Assembly: GCA_025526915.1 (NCBI GenBank)
Contig: JAHLKH010000010.1
Coordinates: 62,001-126,000 of the forward strand
Length of the DNA stretch: 64,000 nucleotides
Source: Entophlyctis helioformis
Lineage: Eukaryota; Chytridiomycota; Chytridiomycetes; Chytridiales; Chytriomycetaceae
Direction: 5' to 3'
Positions 36,756-45,736 of this stretch are shown here, one piece after another (position 1 is the first letter of the stretch; the number at the start of each line of letters is the position of its first letter). Position numbers and translations under genes: made by a program. The notes under the pieces are model-generated. The model saw nothing but the letters and a program-made list of their open reading frames with translations, was not told where the DNA came from and did not search any database.

Positions 36756-36837
36756 CCCTCTACAACCAAGCAAACGCAACACAAGGTTCGTTGTAGCGAA
36801 TTGCAAGTCATGTACATGTTGTGATTGCAGAGTCATT
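36756..36837. other. Ancestral upstream flank of the tRNA-iMet gene
   Basis: Unique sequence between the right arm of the inverted duplication and the retroelement target site. Without the 5.8-kb insertion it would lie directly upstream of the initiator tRNA gene. Confidence 0.6.
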
Positions 36838-36841
36838 TTTC
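36838..36841. repeat. Target-site duplication, left copy (TTTC)
   Basis: TTTC immediately outside the left LTR; the same four bases follow the right LTR at 42608-42611. Confidence 0.75.
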
Positions 36842-37156
36842 TGTAGCGGGCCAAGTCTGTGCAGTCGGTCAGATACGCTTCATTACACACATGTGGTAGC
36901 ATTCAAGGCCGAACCTGTGCAGTCGGTCAGATACGCTTAGAGCCGACTGCACGCAGGGCAAGGCACGCTTTAAGTACGCGGCCTAACACACTCGACATGA
37001 AGGCAACAGCCCGAAACAACTTGTGGCGTCTAGGCGCGCCCCAACTGTGGGTTGCGCCCCTCGGCCGGATGGCCGAGTCCATGTCCAATCCTGAGACATC
37101 GAGAGGCGCATCCCCCTGGAGGCAATCCACCGAGCTAGGCGGCTGAGCCCGTAACA
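36842..37156 (-). repeat. 3' LTR of the Ty3-like element
   Basis: 315 bp, starting TGTAGCGG and ending GTAACA on the plus strand (TG...CA termini). It differs from the other LTR by two single-base indels only (an extra A at GACATGAAGG, one C fewer in GAGCCCG). A 24-base word, CTGTGCAGTCGGTCAGATACGCTT, occurs twice (36857-36880, 36915-36938). The second copy pairs with CCGACTGCAC at 36943-36952 to form a 10-bp stem. Confidence 0.95.
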
Positions 37157-40100
37157 TTCCTCCCTTCCTAGAGGACGTCACGTCCGCAGACGACAAGGCC
37201 GGGCGAGCGCGTTGCACAATGGGAACGCCGCGCGTGTCGCGCTGAATGCCAGTAACGGCAGGTGCTGGTGCCGCGATGCGTGGCGGAGCGGCCGCTGCTG
37301 CTGGAACCGGCGTGAGCGGCTGATTGGACGCTCCTCCGTAGAACACGTCCGTCTGCGGGCTGTAGTAGGGGGCGAGGTGGTCGCCATTGACAAGATTCTC
37401 GAGCATGGATCCGTTGGCGCGCATCAATCGGTACGTGTCGTTGGGCCCGACCTCCTGCACAATGTATGGCCCGGTCCACGAGAGCTCAAACTTGGTCTTG
37501 TCGTGATGCTTCTGCTTGGCGTACTCGCCCACGACAAACCGATCTGCTTGCACCGTGTGCGTCGTGTTGTAGCGCTCCTCCATGCGTTTGGCCTGAGCCT
37601 GCGATCGTACGTACGCGGCCTGGCGTGCAAGACCGACCTCATCGAGACCGCGGGCGGTCCAGGCGGCCATGTCCTGCCAGTCCTTGGGATCGTACTCATG
37701 CGGCAGGCTGTCATCTCCGAGTAGGCGCGGCTCGACTCCAAACAGCAAGTAGAACGGCGAGTAGCCCGTGACCTCGTGGCGCCGCGTGCGCAGCGCGAGC
37801 AGCGCCTGCGGCACGTACTTGTCCCAGCGCTCGGGCGATCCGGCGCACAGCTTGGTGAGAATGGCGTTCAACGACCGGTGCATGCGCTCGACGGCTCCAT
37901 TCGTGCGCGGTGGTACGGCGTCGACGGCAGGTGGCTGGTTGCTTGCAGCTTGAGATACTCGCGCAGGCCGTCGTTGGTGAACACGTTCGCGCGATCCGTG
38001 ATAATCTCGCGTGGTGCACCAAACTGGCACAGGATCTCCTCGTAGATGAACTTGGCGGCGGTCGTGGCGTCGCGGTTGGGATACGCCTTGGCCACCACCC
38101 AGCGTGTGGCGTAGTCGATCGCGGTGAACAGCTGCGTGTTGCCGTCGGCCGTCGCAGGCAGATCCTGCACAATATCCACCCCCCACCTCTCAAAGGGCAG
38201 CGCGGCGGGCTCGAGCGGGTGCAGCGGGTTGCGAACCGGCGGCGCTGGCGTCTCGTGCAGCTGACAGACCGAGCAGCGGCGCACAAACTCGATCAGCTCA
38301 GCCTCCATGTTGGGCCACCAGTAGCGCGTCTGCAGCACGCCATACAGCGAGGCGGCTCCCATGTGGCCGAGCGTGCGGTGGAACTTGTCCATGATGGCGT
38401 CGCGCTCCGTAGACACAATGAATGGCACCACAAACTCCTTGCCGTTGACCGTGACTCGTCGCTGCAGAGTGTCGTCGCGCAGCACAAACAGGCGGTTCTG
38501 CTGCGAGATCAGAGCAGTGTAGCGCGGCGACAGACCGGGCGGCACCGTGTTGTTGAGCTTGAACTGGATCGCGTGCATCGGCCAATCACGCTCTGGATCC
38601 AGCTGTGGCGGTGCGGCTTCCAATGGATGCAGCTGAACAGCGTCTGCTCGAATGCCATACGGATCAGCATCGATGATCGGGACCGCTGGCTCAGGCAGAT
38701 CGGTGGGCGGGACGGCGCGTCTGCAGGCTGCCACTTGCCAGGCGTGTACTCCAGTGACGGCCCGTAATGCTCAAACTCCATCTGCCAGCCCCACTGCCGT
38801 GGCCCAGGTCGATCCAACCCCTTCAGCCACGTCAGCGGCTGGTGATCCGTGTGCACAATCGTGCGGACGCCATCCACATAGCAACGCCAAGTGCGCAGCG
38901 CATGAATCACAGCCATCGCCTCGCGATCGGTCGCCGAGTAGTTGCGTTCCGCCGGCGACAGCTTGTGCGACAAGAACGCGATCGGCTGGTGGCCCTTGCC
39001 GTGATCCTGCGAGAGCACGCCGCCGACGGCGTCCTGGCTGGCGTCCGTCCAGATGTGCATCGGCTTGGAAAAGTCCGGCGCGGCGCAGACGGGCGCCGAG
39101 ACGAGCGCGTCCTTGAGTGCCTGGAACGCCGCCATCTCGTCCGGGCCCATGGCAAACGGCACGTCCTTGCGCGTAAGGCGGTTGAGCGGGATGGCGATGC
39201 GGCCGTAGTCGCGGACAAAGCGGCGATAGTAGTTGCAAAGCCCCATGAACGACTGCAACTGTACCAACTCCTTAGGCACTGGCCAGCTGGCAATCGCCTC
39301 CAGCTTGCGCGGATCCGGCCGAATGCCCGCGGCCGAGACCAGGTGGCCGCAGTATTCGACTTCGTCGAGGCCGAACCGACACTTCTTGGCGTTGGCGACC
39401 AGCCCGTACTTGGCCAGCCGCTCAAAGATCAGTCGAACGCGCTCCTGCAGCTGTTGGTCATCAGGCGCGTACACAAGGATGTCATCAAGATAGACGACAC
39501 AAATGCTATCGACCAAACCCTCCAGCACACGATTCATCATGCGCTGGTAGGTGGCCGGCGCATTTCTCAGCCCAAATGGCATAGCCAAGTACTCAAACTG
39601 TCCATACCGCGTGTTGAATGCAGTGTATTGGACTGAGTCTTCAGCCATGGGCACCTGCTGGTAGCCAGACTGCATGTCCAGCACCGCAAAGCGCCGCATG
39701 CCATACAACCGATCCAGGTTGTCATCAATGCGCGGCAAACCCGTCGCATCGGCTTTGGTCTGCTGGTTCAGTGCGCGATAATCCACGCACATCCGCAGCG
39801 TGCCGTCCTTCTTTTTGACAAAGAGGATCGGCAGCGACCATGGGCTGCTGCTGGGGCGGATGACGCCAGCCTCCAGCAGCGCGATCAGCTGCTTGCGCAC
39901 CTCATCGAGCTCTCGCGGGCTCATGCGGTACGCCTGCCGCTTGACCGGCGTGCTGTCCAACAGCTCAATCCGGTGCATGCCATGCTCACCCAGCTGTGCA
40001 AGCTCTTTAGAAATTTTGAGCTTGCTACCAGCGGGCGGGAGGACGCCAGGGAACTCCCTGCGCAAGGTCTCGACCCACTCGGGGAACGATCCATCCTCCT

Positions 40101-40902
40101 CCGGAGTGGCGGCGAGCTCGAACAGGCTGACAGCCCACTCGATCTCGCCGCGCTTGTTGGCCCGCTTGAACTGATCATACGACATCAGTTCAACGGCGCT
40201 GGCGGCGAGCGACGCAGGCGGCGAGCTGGCCTTGGCGTCAGCCATGGCGACTGGTCCACGCGGCGTGTTGGCACACAGTTGCCCGTCACGCCCGAACCGC
40301 CACTCGGCCCGGACCGCCTCGAGCCACGGCAGGCCCAGCACCAAGTCGTGGTGCTCGTCGATGGGTGCCACGAATGCATCCAGCCGACCCAGCGACTGAC
40401 CGTCGGGCGTCTGCAGCTCAAACACGCACGCCTTGGACAGCGTGATGTCGTCCGAGCCGTCGCCAAGGCGTAGCGGTACGCCGCGTGGCAGCTGGTGTGT
40501 CTCGACCAGACCCTTGGCGACCAGCTGCTGGTACAGACGCAGACCGACGAAGTTGGCACCAGCGCCCGAGTCGCCCAATGCTGTGGCAGATACAGATCCG
40601 ATGGCCACCGAGAATCGACGGAGCGGGCGAGCCGATGGCGCGAAATCCAGCTTGAAAAACGACGCGCCAGATCTGCCCGCCACCACATCGGCGAATGAGC
40701 GCTTGGGCATGGGCATTGGCGGAGCAGGCGGGGCGGGCGGAGCAGGCGTCACAGGCTCCGCAGCAGGCACGGGTGGTGCAGGCAGCACCGGCGGGGCAGG
40801 CTCCATGGCGGGAGGGCTGCTAGATGGAGGTACCGGACGTGGCGATGGCTGTGTAGGAAGACTGCTTTCATTCCGTACCAGCTCATCACCACGCCGGCAC
40901 CG
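36927..40902 (-). CDS. pol: Pol polyprotein (PR-RT-RNaseH-IN), two frameshifts
   Basis: It follows the gag UGA in the same frame, with no further stop to the first ATG (40806). Domains in order: Pro-rich linker; aspartic protease ALGDSGAGANFV (active-site DSG); RT with FVKKKDGTLRMCVDYRALN and the catalytic YLDD at about 39492-39481; RNase H with WTDASQDAVGGVL; integrase with an HHCC finger (HRTLGH...CSVC) and the D,D-35-E core (VDIVQD, ITDRANVF, NGAVERM), then a C-terminal GPYIV region. No chromodomain is seen. The frame slips by one base near 38708 (after RNase H) and near 37910 (before the integrase Glu). The open frame runs across the polypurine tract and ends inside the 3' LTR. As sequenced it could not make integrase. 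Confidence 0.9.
37157..37169 (-). other. Polypurine tract of the retroelement
   Basis: AGGAAGGGAGGAA on the element strand, touching the 3' LTR. It would prime plus-strand DNA synthesis. The same bases also encode part of the pol C-terminus. Confidence 0.85.
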
Positions 40903-42171
40903 TCAGTGCTGGGCGGGGCCCTCGACAGACGGGCCGGCGGTGTTGGGGCCTGCGGCAGGGGTCGGGGCAGCAGGCACAACGCCAAGCCCGCGCAGGGCTG
41001 CGACCAGATCGGACATGTTCACCGAGTGCAACTGCGCAGGGCGACGGTTTGGGAAACGGAACGTCGACCGGCAGTGTGGACGGTGCTGGCCCACGCCATG
41101 GCAGGTGAAACAGGTGTTGCGCTCCTCAGCCGACTGGCGGTGACGTGGTCGGCTGGCTGGCATAAACGATGACGATGACGGTGACGATGACGACGCCACA
41201 GGGTTGGCTTGGTGGAACACGACGCCTTCCATCGGGGTGGCGCCAGTCGCGCCTCGAGACGCCACCGAAGGGAGCGGGCCGCCGCGGAAGATGTCGTCCA
41301 GACCGCGGACGAACTCGCAGAGCTCTGGGAACGACATTGCGGCACGGCGCAGCTCACGACGCACCTCGATGGCGTAGGACTCCGAGAGGCCGCGCACCAT
41401 CGTATCGGTGAGGAACTCGTCGTTGGCGGCGATGTCGAGGCCGCTTGCAAGGGACTCGAAGCGCGAAACGTAGGTGGTGCCAGTGGCGTCGCCCTGTGAC
41501 ACTTTGACGAGGGCGTCCTTGATGCGGCTGAGCGCCGCAGCCGGCAGGAACGTGGCGCGGAAATCGGCGAGAAACTCCGCGCGGCGGACGCCACCAAAGC
41601 GGCTGACGTGGCGCACCAGCCACTGGCCCGCGGCGCCAATGAGCGCCGGGTGCAGAAGCGCCTCGAGCTCGTCCTCGCTCGCATGCGCGTACAACTTGAA
41701 GAACTGCTCCAGGCGTCGTTGGAAGTCTGTGGCCGCCTCGAGTTGGTTTGCCACACCGGCGAAAGTCCCGAGCGTGAACTTGCGTCGGACCTCGCGGCTC
41801 ACGTCGTCCGCTGGACGGCCCGGGGCGGCTGTCGACGGACCGGCTTGTGGCGGGACGACCGGCAGCGGCGCGACCGGCGGCTGATACATGGTGGCTCCAA
41901 ACTCGGCGGCCGCGGCGATGATACTAGCTGGCGCGGCGTCGGGCAGCCTCGTGGCACGCCAAGCGGCAGCGGCGACCGCTTGCAGAAACGCCGAGGGCGT
42001 GGCTCCGGCGACCATCGATGCGGTGGCCGCGACGGACTGGGCGCTGGCGTTCTGGGCTTGCGAGGCACCCAGCAGCGCGTTCACAATAAACGCAAGTTGC
42101 GTCTCCACTGGACTGTTGACTGAAACAGTCGCGGCATCGACCCTCGTGGTGGATGCGATCTCGTTGTCCAC
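40903..42171 (-). CDS. gag: Gag polyprotein of the Ty3-like element
   Basis: 422 residues from ATG at 42171 to UGA at 40905-40903, intact. The middle has the capsid-like helical region of retrotransposon gag proteins (FTLGTFAGVANQLEAATDF..., FLADFRATFLPAAALSRI). One C-terminal zinc knuckle, CFTCHGVGQHRPHC, has the spacing CX2CX5HX3C; the usual CX2CX4HX4C would place His where Gln is found. The stop context is UGA-CGG, and the downstream frame stays open into pol, pointing to a Gag-Pol fusion by stop-codon read-through. Confidence 0.9.
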   Translation of the reverse strand: MDNEIASTTRVDAATVSVNSPVETQLAFIVNALLGASQAQNASAQSVAATASMVAGATPSAFLQAVAAAAWRATRLPDAAPASIIAAAAEFGATMYQPPVAPLPVVPPQAGPSTAAPGRPADDVSREVRRKFTLGTFAGVANQLEAATDFQRRLEQFFKLYAHASEDELEALLHPALIGAAGQWLVRHVSRFGGVRRAEFLADFRATFLPAAALSRIKDALVKVSQGDATGTTYVSRFESLASGLDIAANDEFLTDTMVRGLSESYAIEVRRELRRAAMSFPELCEFVRGLDDIFRGGPLPSVASRGATGATPMEGVVFHQANPVASSSSPSSSSFMPASRPRHRQSAEERNTCFTCHGVGQHRPHCRSTFRFPNRRPAQLHSVNMSDLVAALRGLGVVPAAPTPAAGPNTAGPSVEGPAQH

Positions 42172-42278
42172 GCCAGGGCTCCTCCTTGAGCGGCGGCGGC
42201 TCCTCTGCCAGCACCGGCCTGATTGCCCTGTGCGGCGTCCTGCGGGTTTCCTTCGCTACTGAACACTGTCATACTTTC

Positions 42279-42290
42279 CCAGTGCTACCA
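42279..42290 (-). other. Primer-binding site, complementary to initiator tRNA-Met
   Basis: On the element strand TGGTAGCACTGG, two bases inside the 5' LTR. It is the exact complement of the last 12 bases of the tRNA encoded at 42619-42690 with CCA added. Confidence 0.9.
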
Positions 42291-42292
42291 GT

Positions 42293-42607
42293 TGTAGCGG
42301 GCCAAGTCTGTGCAGTCGGTCAGATACGCTTCATTACACACATGTGGTAGCATTCAAGGCCGAACCTGTGCAGTCGGTCAGATACGCTTAGAGCCGACTG
42401 CACGCAGGGCAAGGCACGCTTTAAGTACGCGGCCTAACACACTCGACATGAGGCAACAGCCCGAAACAACTTGTGGCGTCTAGGCGCGCCCCAACTGTGG
42501 GTTGCGCCCCTCGGCCGGATGGCCGAGTCCATGTCCAATCCTGAGACATCGAGAGGCGCATCCCCCTGGAGGCAATCCACCGAGCTAGGCGGCTGAGCCC
42601 CGTAACA
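42293..42607 (-). repeat. 5' LTR of the Ty3-like element
   Basis: 315 bp, TG...CA, nearly identical to 36842-37156. In element orientation this is the upstream LTR, holding the promoter that drives transcription away from the tRNA gene. Confidence 0.95.
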
Positions 42608-42611
42608 TTTC
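42608..42611. repeat. Target-site duplication, right copy (TTTC)
   Basis: TTTC directly after the right LTR, matching 36838-36841. Ty3 itself usually makes 5 bp; only 4 match here. Confidence 0.75.
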
Positions 42612-42618
42612 AAGAGGA

Positions 42619-42690
42619 AGCACTGTGGAACAGCGGAAGTTCGCTGGGCTCATAACCCAGAAGCCGTAGGATCGAAACCTACCAGTGCTA
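42619..42690 (+). tRNA. Initiator tRNA-Met (CAU)
   Basis: 72 nt, no intron, no encoded CCA. Acceptor stem AGCACTG/CAGTGCT; anticodon stem CTGGG/CCCAG around CTCATAA (anticodon CAT). Initiator marks are all present: A1:U72 pair, three G:C pairs at the base of the anticodon stem, and ATCGAAA in place of the usual TTC in the T-loop. It lies 11 bp from the retroelement and is undamaged. Confidence 0.96.
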
Positions 42691-42691
42691 C

Positions 42692-42696
42692 TTTTT
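42692..42696 (+). terminator. RNA polymerase III terminator
   Basis: TTTTT one base after the tRNA 3' end; a second T5 run follows at about 42702. Confidence 0.85.
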
Positions 42697-42716
42697 GCCG
42701 CTTTTTGGACCGCCCC

Positions 42717-45482
42717 ATGAGTGGACTTATTGTTTTTCCACAGACTGACAAACTGATGGCGGACGGTGCCGGCAGTGTTTCTGCTGCCTTTTTCGAGCTC
42801 CTCAACACCACCACCGGCATCAAGCCAAAGCCGAGCCATACGCTGTCCAAGGACAAGCATGCCGCCGACGTCAAGGCTGCCCATAAGCTGCATTCAATAG
42901 CAGCAACAAAGAGCCGGAATGTTGGCAAGGCTGTCAAACCAAAGCCAGCCGCACGGCCAGCAGCCGACAAGTTAACGGCCGCACCAGCAGCAGACGCAGC
43001 CCATGTACAGCCGCAACAACAGAGCAACAGACAGCAGCGCAAGCAACCGACATCTGCGACATCCACTGCAGCATCACGTCCGTTTCTCGTGAGAACGTCG
43101 CAACGCGTCGCCAGCCCATCGCGCATGCCACGTCGAGACGTGCCCTCGAGAACACAATCCAACCTCGACCTGCTGCGTGCCAACATGAGTCTACCGCCCC
43201 TGCTGGTGGACGAGCTGCCGGCCGACGCAAGCGAGGAAGTGTATGTTGACGCCGAGCTCGATCCATGGCAACACGGTATGGTAGATCTTGCTGCAGTGCT
43301 CGTTACCAAGCTGGCTGGCTTTGCAGTGTTCATGTGCGCGGCGTGACCGACACTGACATGGGTGCAGCTGATTTGACCTGGAGCGATGAGGCACAGCAGC
43401 TCAAAGACAGGTTCCTTGCTCATCTGCGCCGCAAGTCGGGGAAAGGCCATGGCGACAAGGGCTCCGACACTGACACGCGCGACAAGGACCTGTTCTCTCT
43501 CGAGTATCTCCAAACCGTGTTCAAGTCGCTTCGTCTGCATGGCAAAGGCATCACCAAGATCGACACCATGCTGCTTGGATTCAAAGCGCTGACTGAGCTT
43601 TCGCTGACGGGGAATCTGATCAGCGAGGTGGACCATTTGCCACTGTCGCTGGAGATTCTGCACCTGAATGCCAATCGGTACGGCCAAGGCTTGGGTTGCC
43701 AAGCACTCGGCTGGGACTGACGATGGCACTTTGGCAGGATCACGGTGCCGCCCATGCTGGCACATCTCGACGCACTCGTCCACGTTGGCCTCAGCTACAA
43801 CACCATCACGTCTGTCATACTTGCAGACACATTGGCCACAGCTTTGGCTGACACGAGCGTCTCGCGCGCAACACTCGCTCTCGACAAATCGCTGACAGCA
43901 AAGACCACGTCAGCAGGCACTGGCTTGACCAAATCACCGTCGCTCGCCAAATCCATGCGGCTGCCAGTCGGAACACTCCGATGGCTGCCACCGACCATCA
44001 AGTCGCTCGATCTAGCCTGGAACAACCTCTGCAATCTCGTGGAAACGGTCGCGTTCCTCGGGACGCTGCCGCATCTCAAGATCCTCTGTCTGCAAGGCAA
44101 TCCACTGTATCTGCTGGCACCCTACCGCAGCTATGTCACGGGCCGGCTGCAAGGGCTTGTCCATCTAGACGGCACGTCGGTCTCGGAGGGCGAGATTTAC
44201 AGTGCCGCCAGCAGGACATACAGCGATGCTCTGATGGAGAGCGTCAAAGTCCGGATCACGGCGAGCGAGATGACTGGCGTTGCGGAGCCCGTGGCAGCCG
44301 TGCCCGAGAACCCCGACCAGCCACCTGACGAGTACTATTACCATCTCGAGTTTGTGCTTAGTGGCATGCGCACGGAATCTGCGCCGATCGTGACGCAGCC
44401 TGTGCAGTGGAGCTCGCCGTCCATGGACTTTAAGTTTTCGACACAAGTGGCGCTGGACGTGTCTGCGAAGCTGCGTGACAGTTTTGGAGGTATGCCAGCC
44501 ACTGCGCCACTGACCGGATGGCCGTCGCAGCTCAGGACTGACGCGATGATGGGGGTGCAGTTGGATACCTGGTGAGTCTGTACAAGAGACGCGTGGTGTA
44601 CGTTGTCAGACCCGAGGGTGACGAGGGCGAGGCAACGTCGCGTACTGGATCTGGACGCGCCACATCGGCCAAAACGGCCGGGTCTGGCCGCAGCGGGTCT
44701 GGGCAGACAGCCAAAGGCGCCAACGGCAAGCCGGGTGCTGGCACTGGAGCCAAGCCTCCCGCAGGAGCAGCAGCAGGCGCAGGCGCAGCAGCAGCAGGTG
44801 CCAAGAAGCCACAAGACGCCAAGGGCGGCAAAGCGCCGCCAGCAGCGGCAGCAGCCGGTGCACAGGGAAAAGGTGCCAAGAAAGGTTCTAAGGACGAGCC
44901 CGGTGAGATGGCTGCTCTCTTTATTGCGTTTTCGGTGCCGCAGATTGCCTAGATGCTGATCTGCATGCGTGCATGTACAGTAGCGCAGTGGATGGCGGTC
45001 GATGCCGAGACGGTGCTGCAAGGCACGCAGCAGATATCGCTGAAGGAGTTTGTCGCAGGATCGGTAAGCATCCTGCAGCGTGCATGCAGAGTCTGAGGCG
45101 TTGTCGCATTCCAGCCGCTGATCCATGGCATGGCCTGCAGCCGAGCGTGTCTGGCGACTTCCATCTGGTGTCGATGCCGCCCAAGCCCGTCGTGGCCGCG
45201 GTGGATGGCGCAGGAGCCGTTGCCGCTGCATCGAGTGCGACGGCCGAGCAGCGCATTCCGTCCGTCGTTGCCACGCTGCAGGCCGGGTTTTGCGCTCAAT
45301 CCGAGCGGCTGAAGGCCTCGAGGGCGGCCAGCGGGCCGAGGCGGGAGATGTGCACTTCCCTGGACGCATGCGTCGGGCACCTGTGTTGGGCCAGGCGGTG
45401 CCCGTCAGTGCGTGCACGGCAGGTACAACAGGCACAACAGGCACGGCAGGCAGCAGGCAGCAGGCAACTCACATGCGAATGA
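42717..45482 (+). CDS. Leucine-rich repeat protein, LRRC43-like
   Basis: Exons 42717-43275, 43377-43677, 43738-44489, 44561-44902, 44981-45063, 45141-45482; phases agree, about 792 residues. After a Lys/Pro/Ala-rich N-terminus, leucine-rich repeats run through LRLHGKGITKIDTMLLG, LTELSLTGNLISEVDHL, LEILHLNANRITVPP and SLDLAWNNLCNLVE. They are followed by a beta-rich region (YYYHLEFVLSGM, FKFSTQVALDVS, GYLVSLYKRRVVYVV) and a Gly/Ala/Lys-rich low-complexity tail. This order matches LRRC43, reported from ciliated or flagellated organisms; a role in the flagellum is inference. The last exon is uncertain: beyond about 45300 it overlaps the Som1-like gene on the other strand and turns low-complexity. 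The gene starts 26 bp after the tRNA. Confidence 0.7.
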
Positions 45483-45675
45483 AGCGCTCGACGGGCGAGC
45501 ACAGAATGCGGCTGCCGTCGACCCGGCACTCGTACTGCGTGAGCTTCTTGATGTGGCAGTCTGCGCATGCGTCCGTGGCGTGCTGTCCACCACCCGCAGC
45601 TGCACCACCAGCAGCAGCAGCGTCTGGCTGCAGTCGGCTCTTGCTGATCTTGGTCGTCGTTGCTGCTGCAGACAT
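45296..45675 (-). CDS. Small Cys-rich protein, Som1-like
   Basis: Two exons, 45675-45473 and 45380-45296; 95 residues. The conserved part is CADCHIKKLTQYEC...CSPVERFIRMC (exon joint inside the second-last residues), followed by a short polar tail ending FSRSD. The pattern QY-x-C ... C-x-PV-x-R-x-(F/L)-x-R-x-C is that of fungal Som1, a subunit of the mitochondrial inner-membrane peptidase (Imp1/Imp2) complex that processes proteins sorted to the intermembrane space. The two Cys pairs suggest import by the disulfide relay. The N-terminal 45 residues are Ala/Gly-rich. The start codon is 61 bp from the ATG7 start on the opposite strand; the 3' end lies inside the last exon proposed for the LRRC43-like gene. 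Confidence 0.6.
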
Positions 45676-45736
45676 CGTTTCGTTGCGCGGGAAAGAAACC
45701 GCCGGTTCTCCCGCCAGATCACCGGCCAGATCCGCC
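45676..45736. promoter_or_regulatory. Divergent promoter, Som1-like / ATG7
   Basis: Only 61 bp separate the two start codons. No TATA box is visible. Confidence 0.4.

Larger units (their letters stand above)
36842..42607 (-). mobile_element. Ty3/gypsy LTR retrotransposon
   Basis: Complete element on the minus strand: LTR - PBS - gag - protease - RT - RNase H - integrase - PPT - LTR, the order of the Ty3/gypsy (Metaviridae) group. The LTRs are near-identical, so insertion was recent. The PBS matches the 3' end of initiator tRNA-Met, as in Ty3. The element sits 11 bp upstream of the mature 5' end of an initiator tRNA-Met gene. Gag and pol share one frame, split by a UGA. Two single-base frameshifts interrupt pol. 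Confidence 0.97.

Noticed and set aside
38509..40806. Treating pol as a separate gene starting at the ATG at 40806
   Set aside because: The frame is open upstream to the gag UGA and is the same frame, so this ATG is probably internal to a Gag-Pol fusion.
36842..42607. Copia-type or DNA transposon identity for the element
   Set aside because: RT-RNase H precedes integrase, which is the Ty3/gypsy order; there are LTRs, a tRNA primer site and no transposase.
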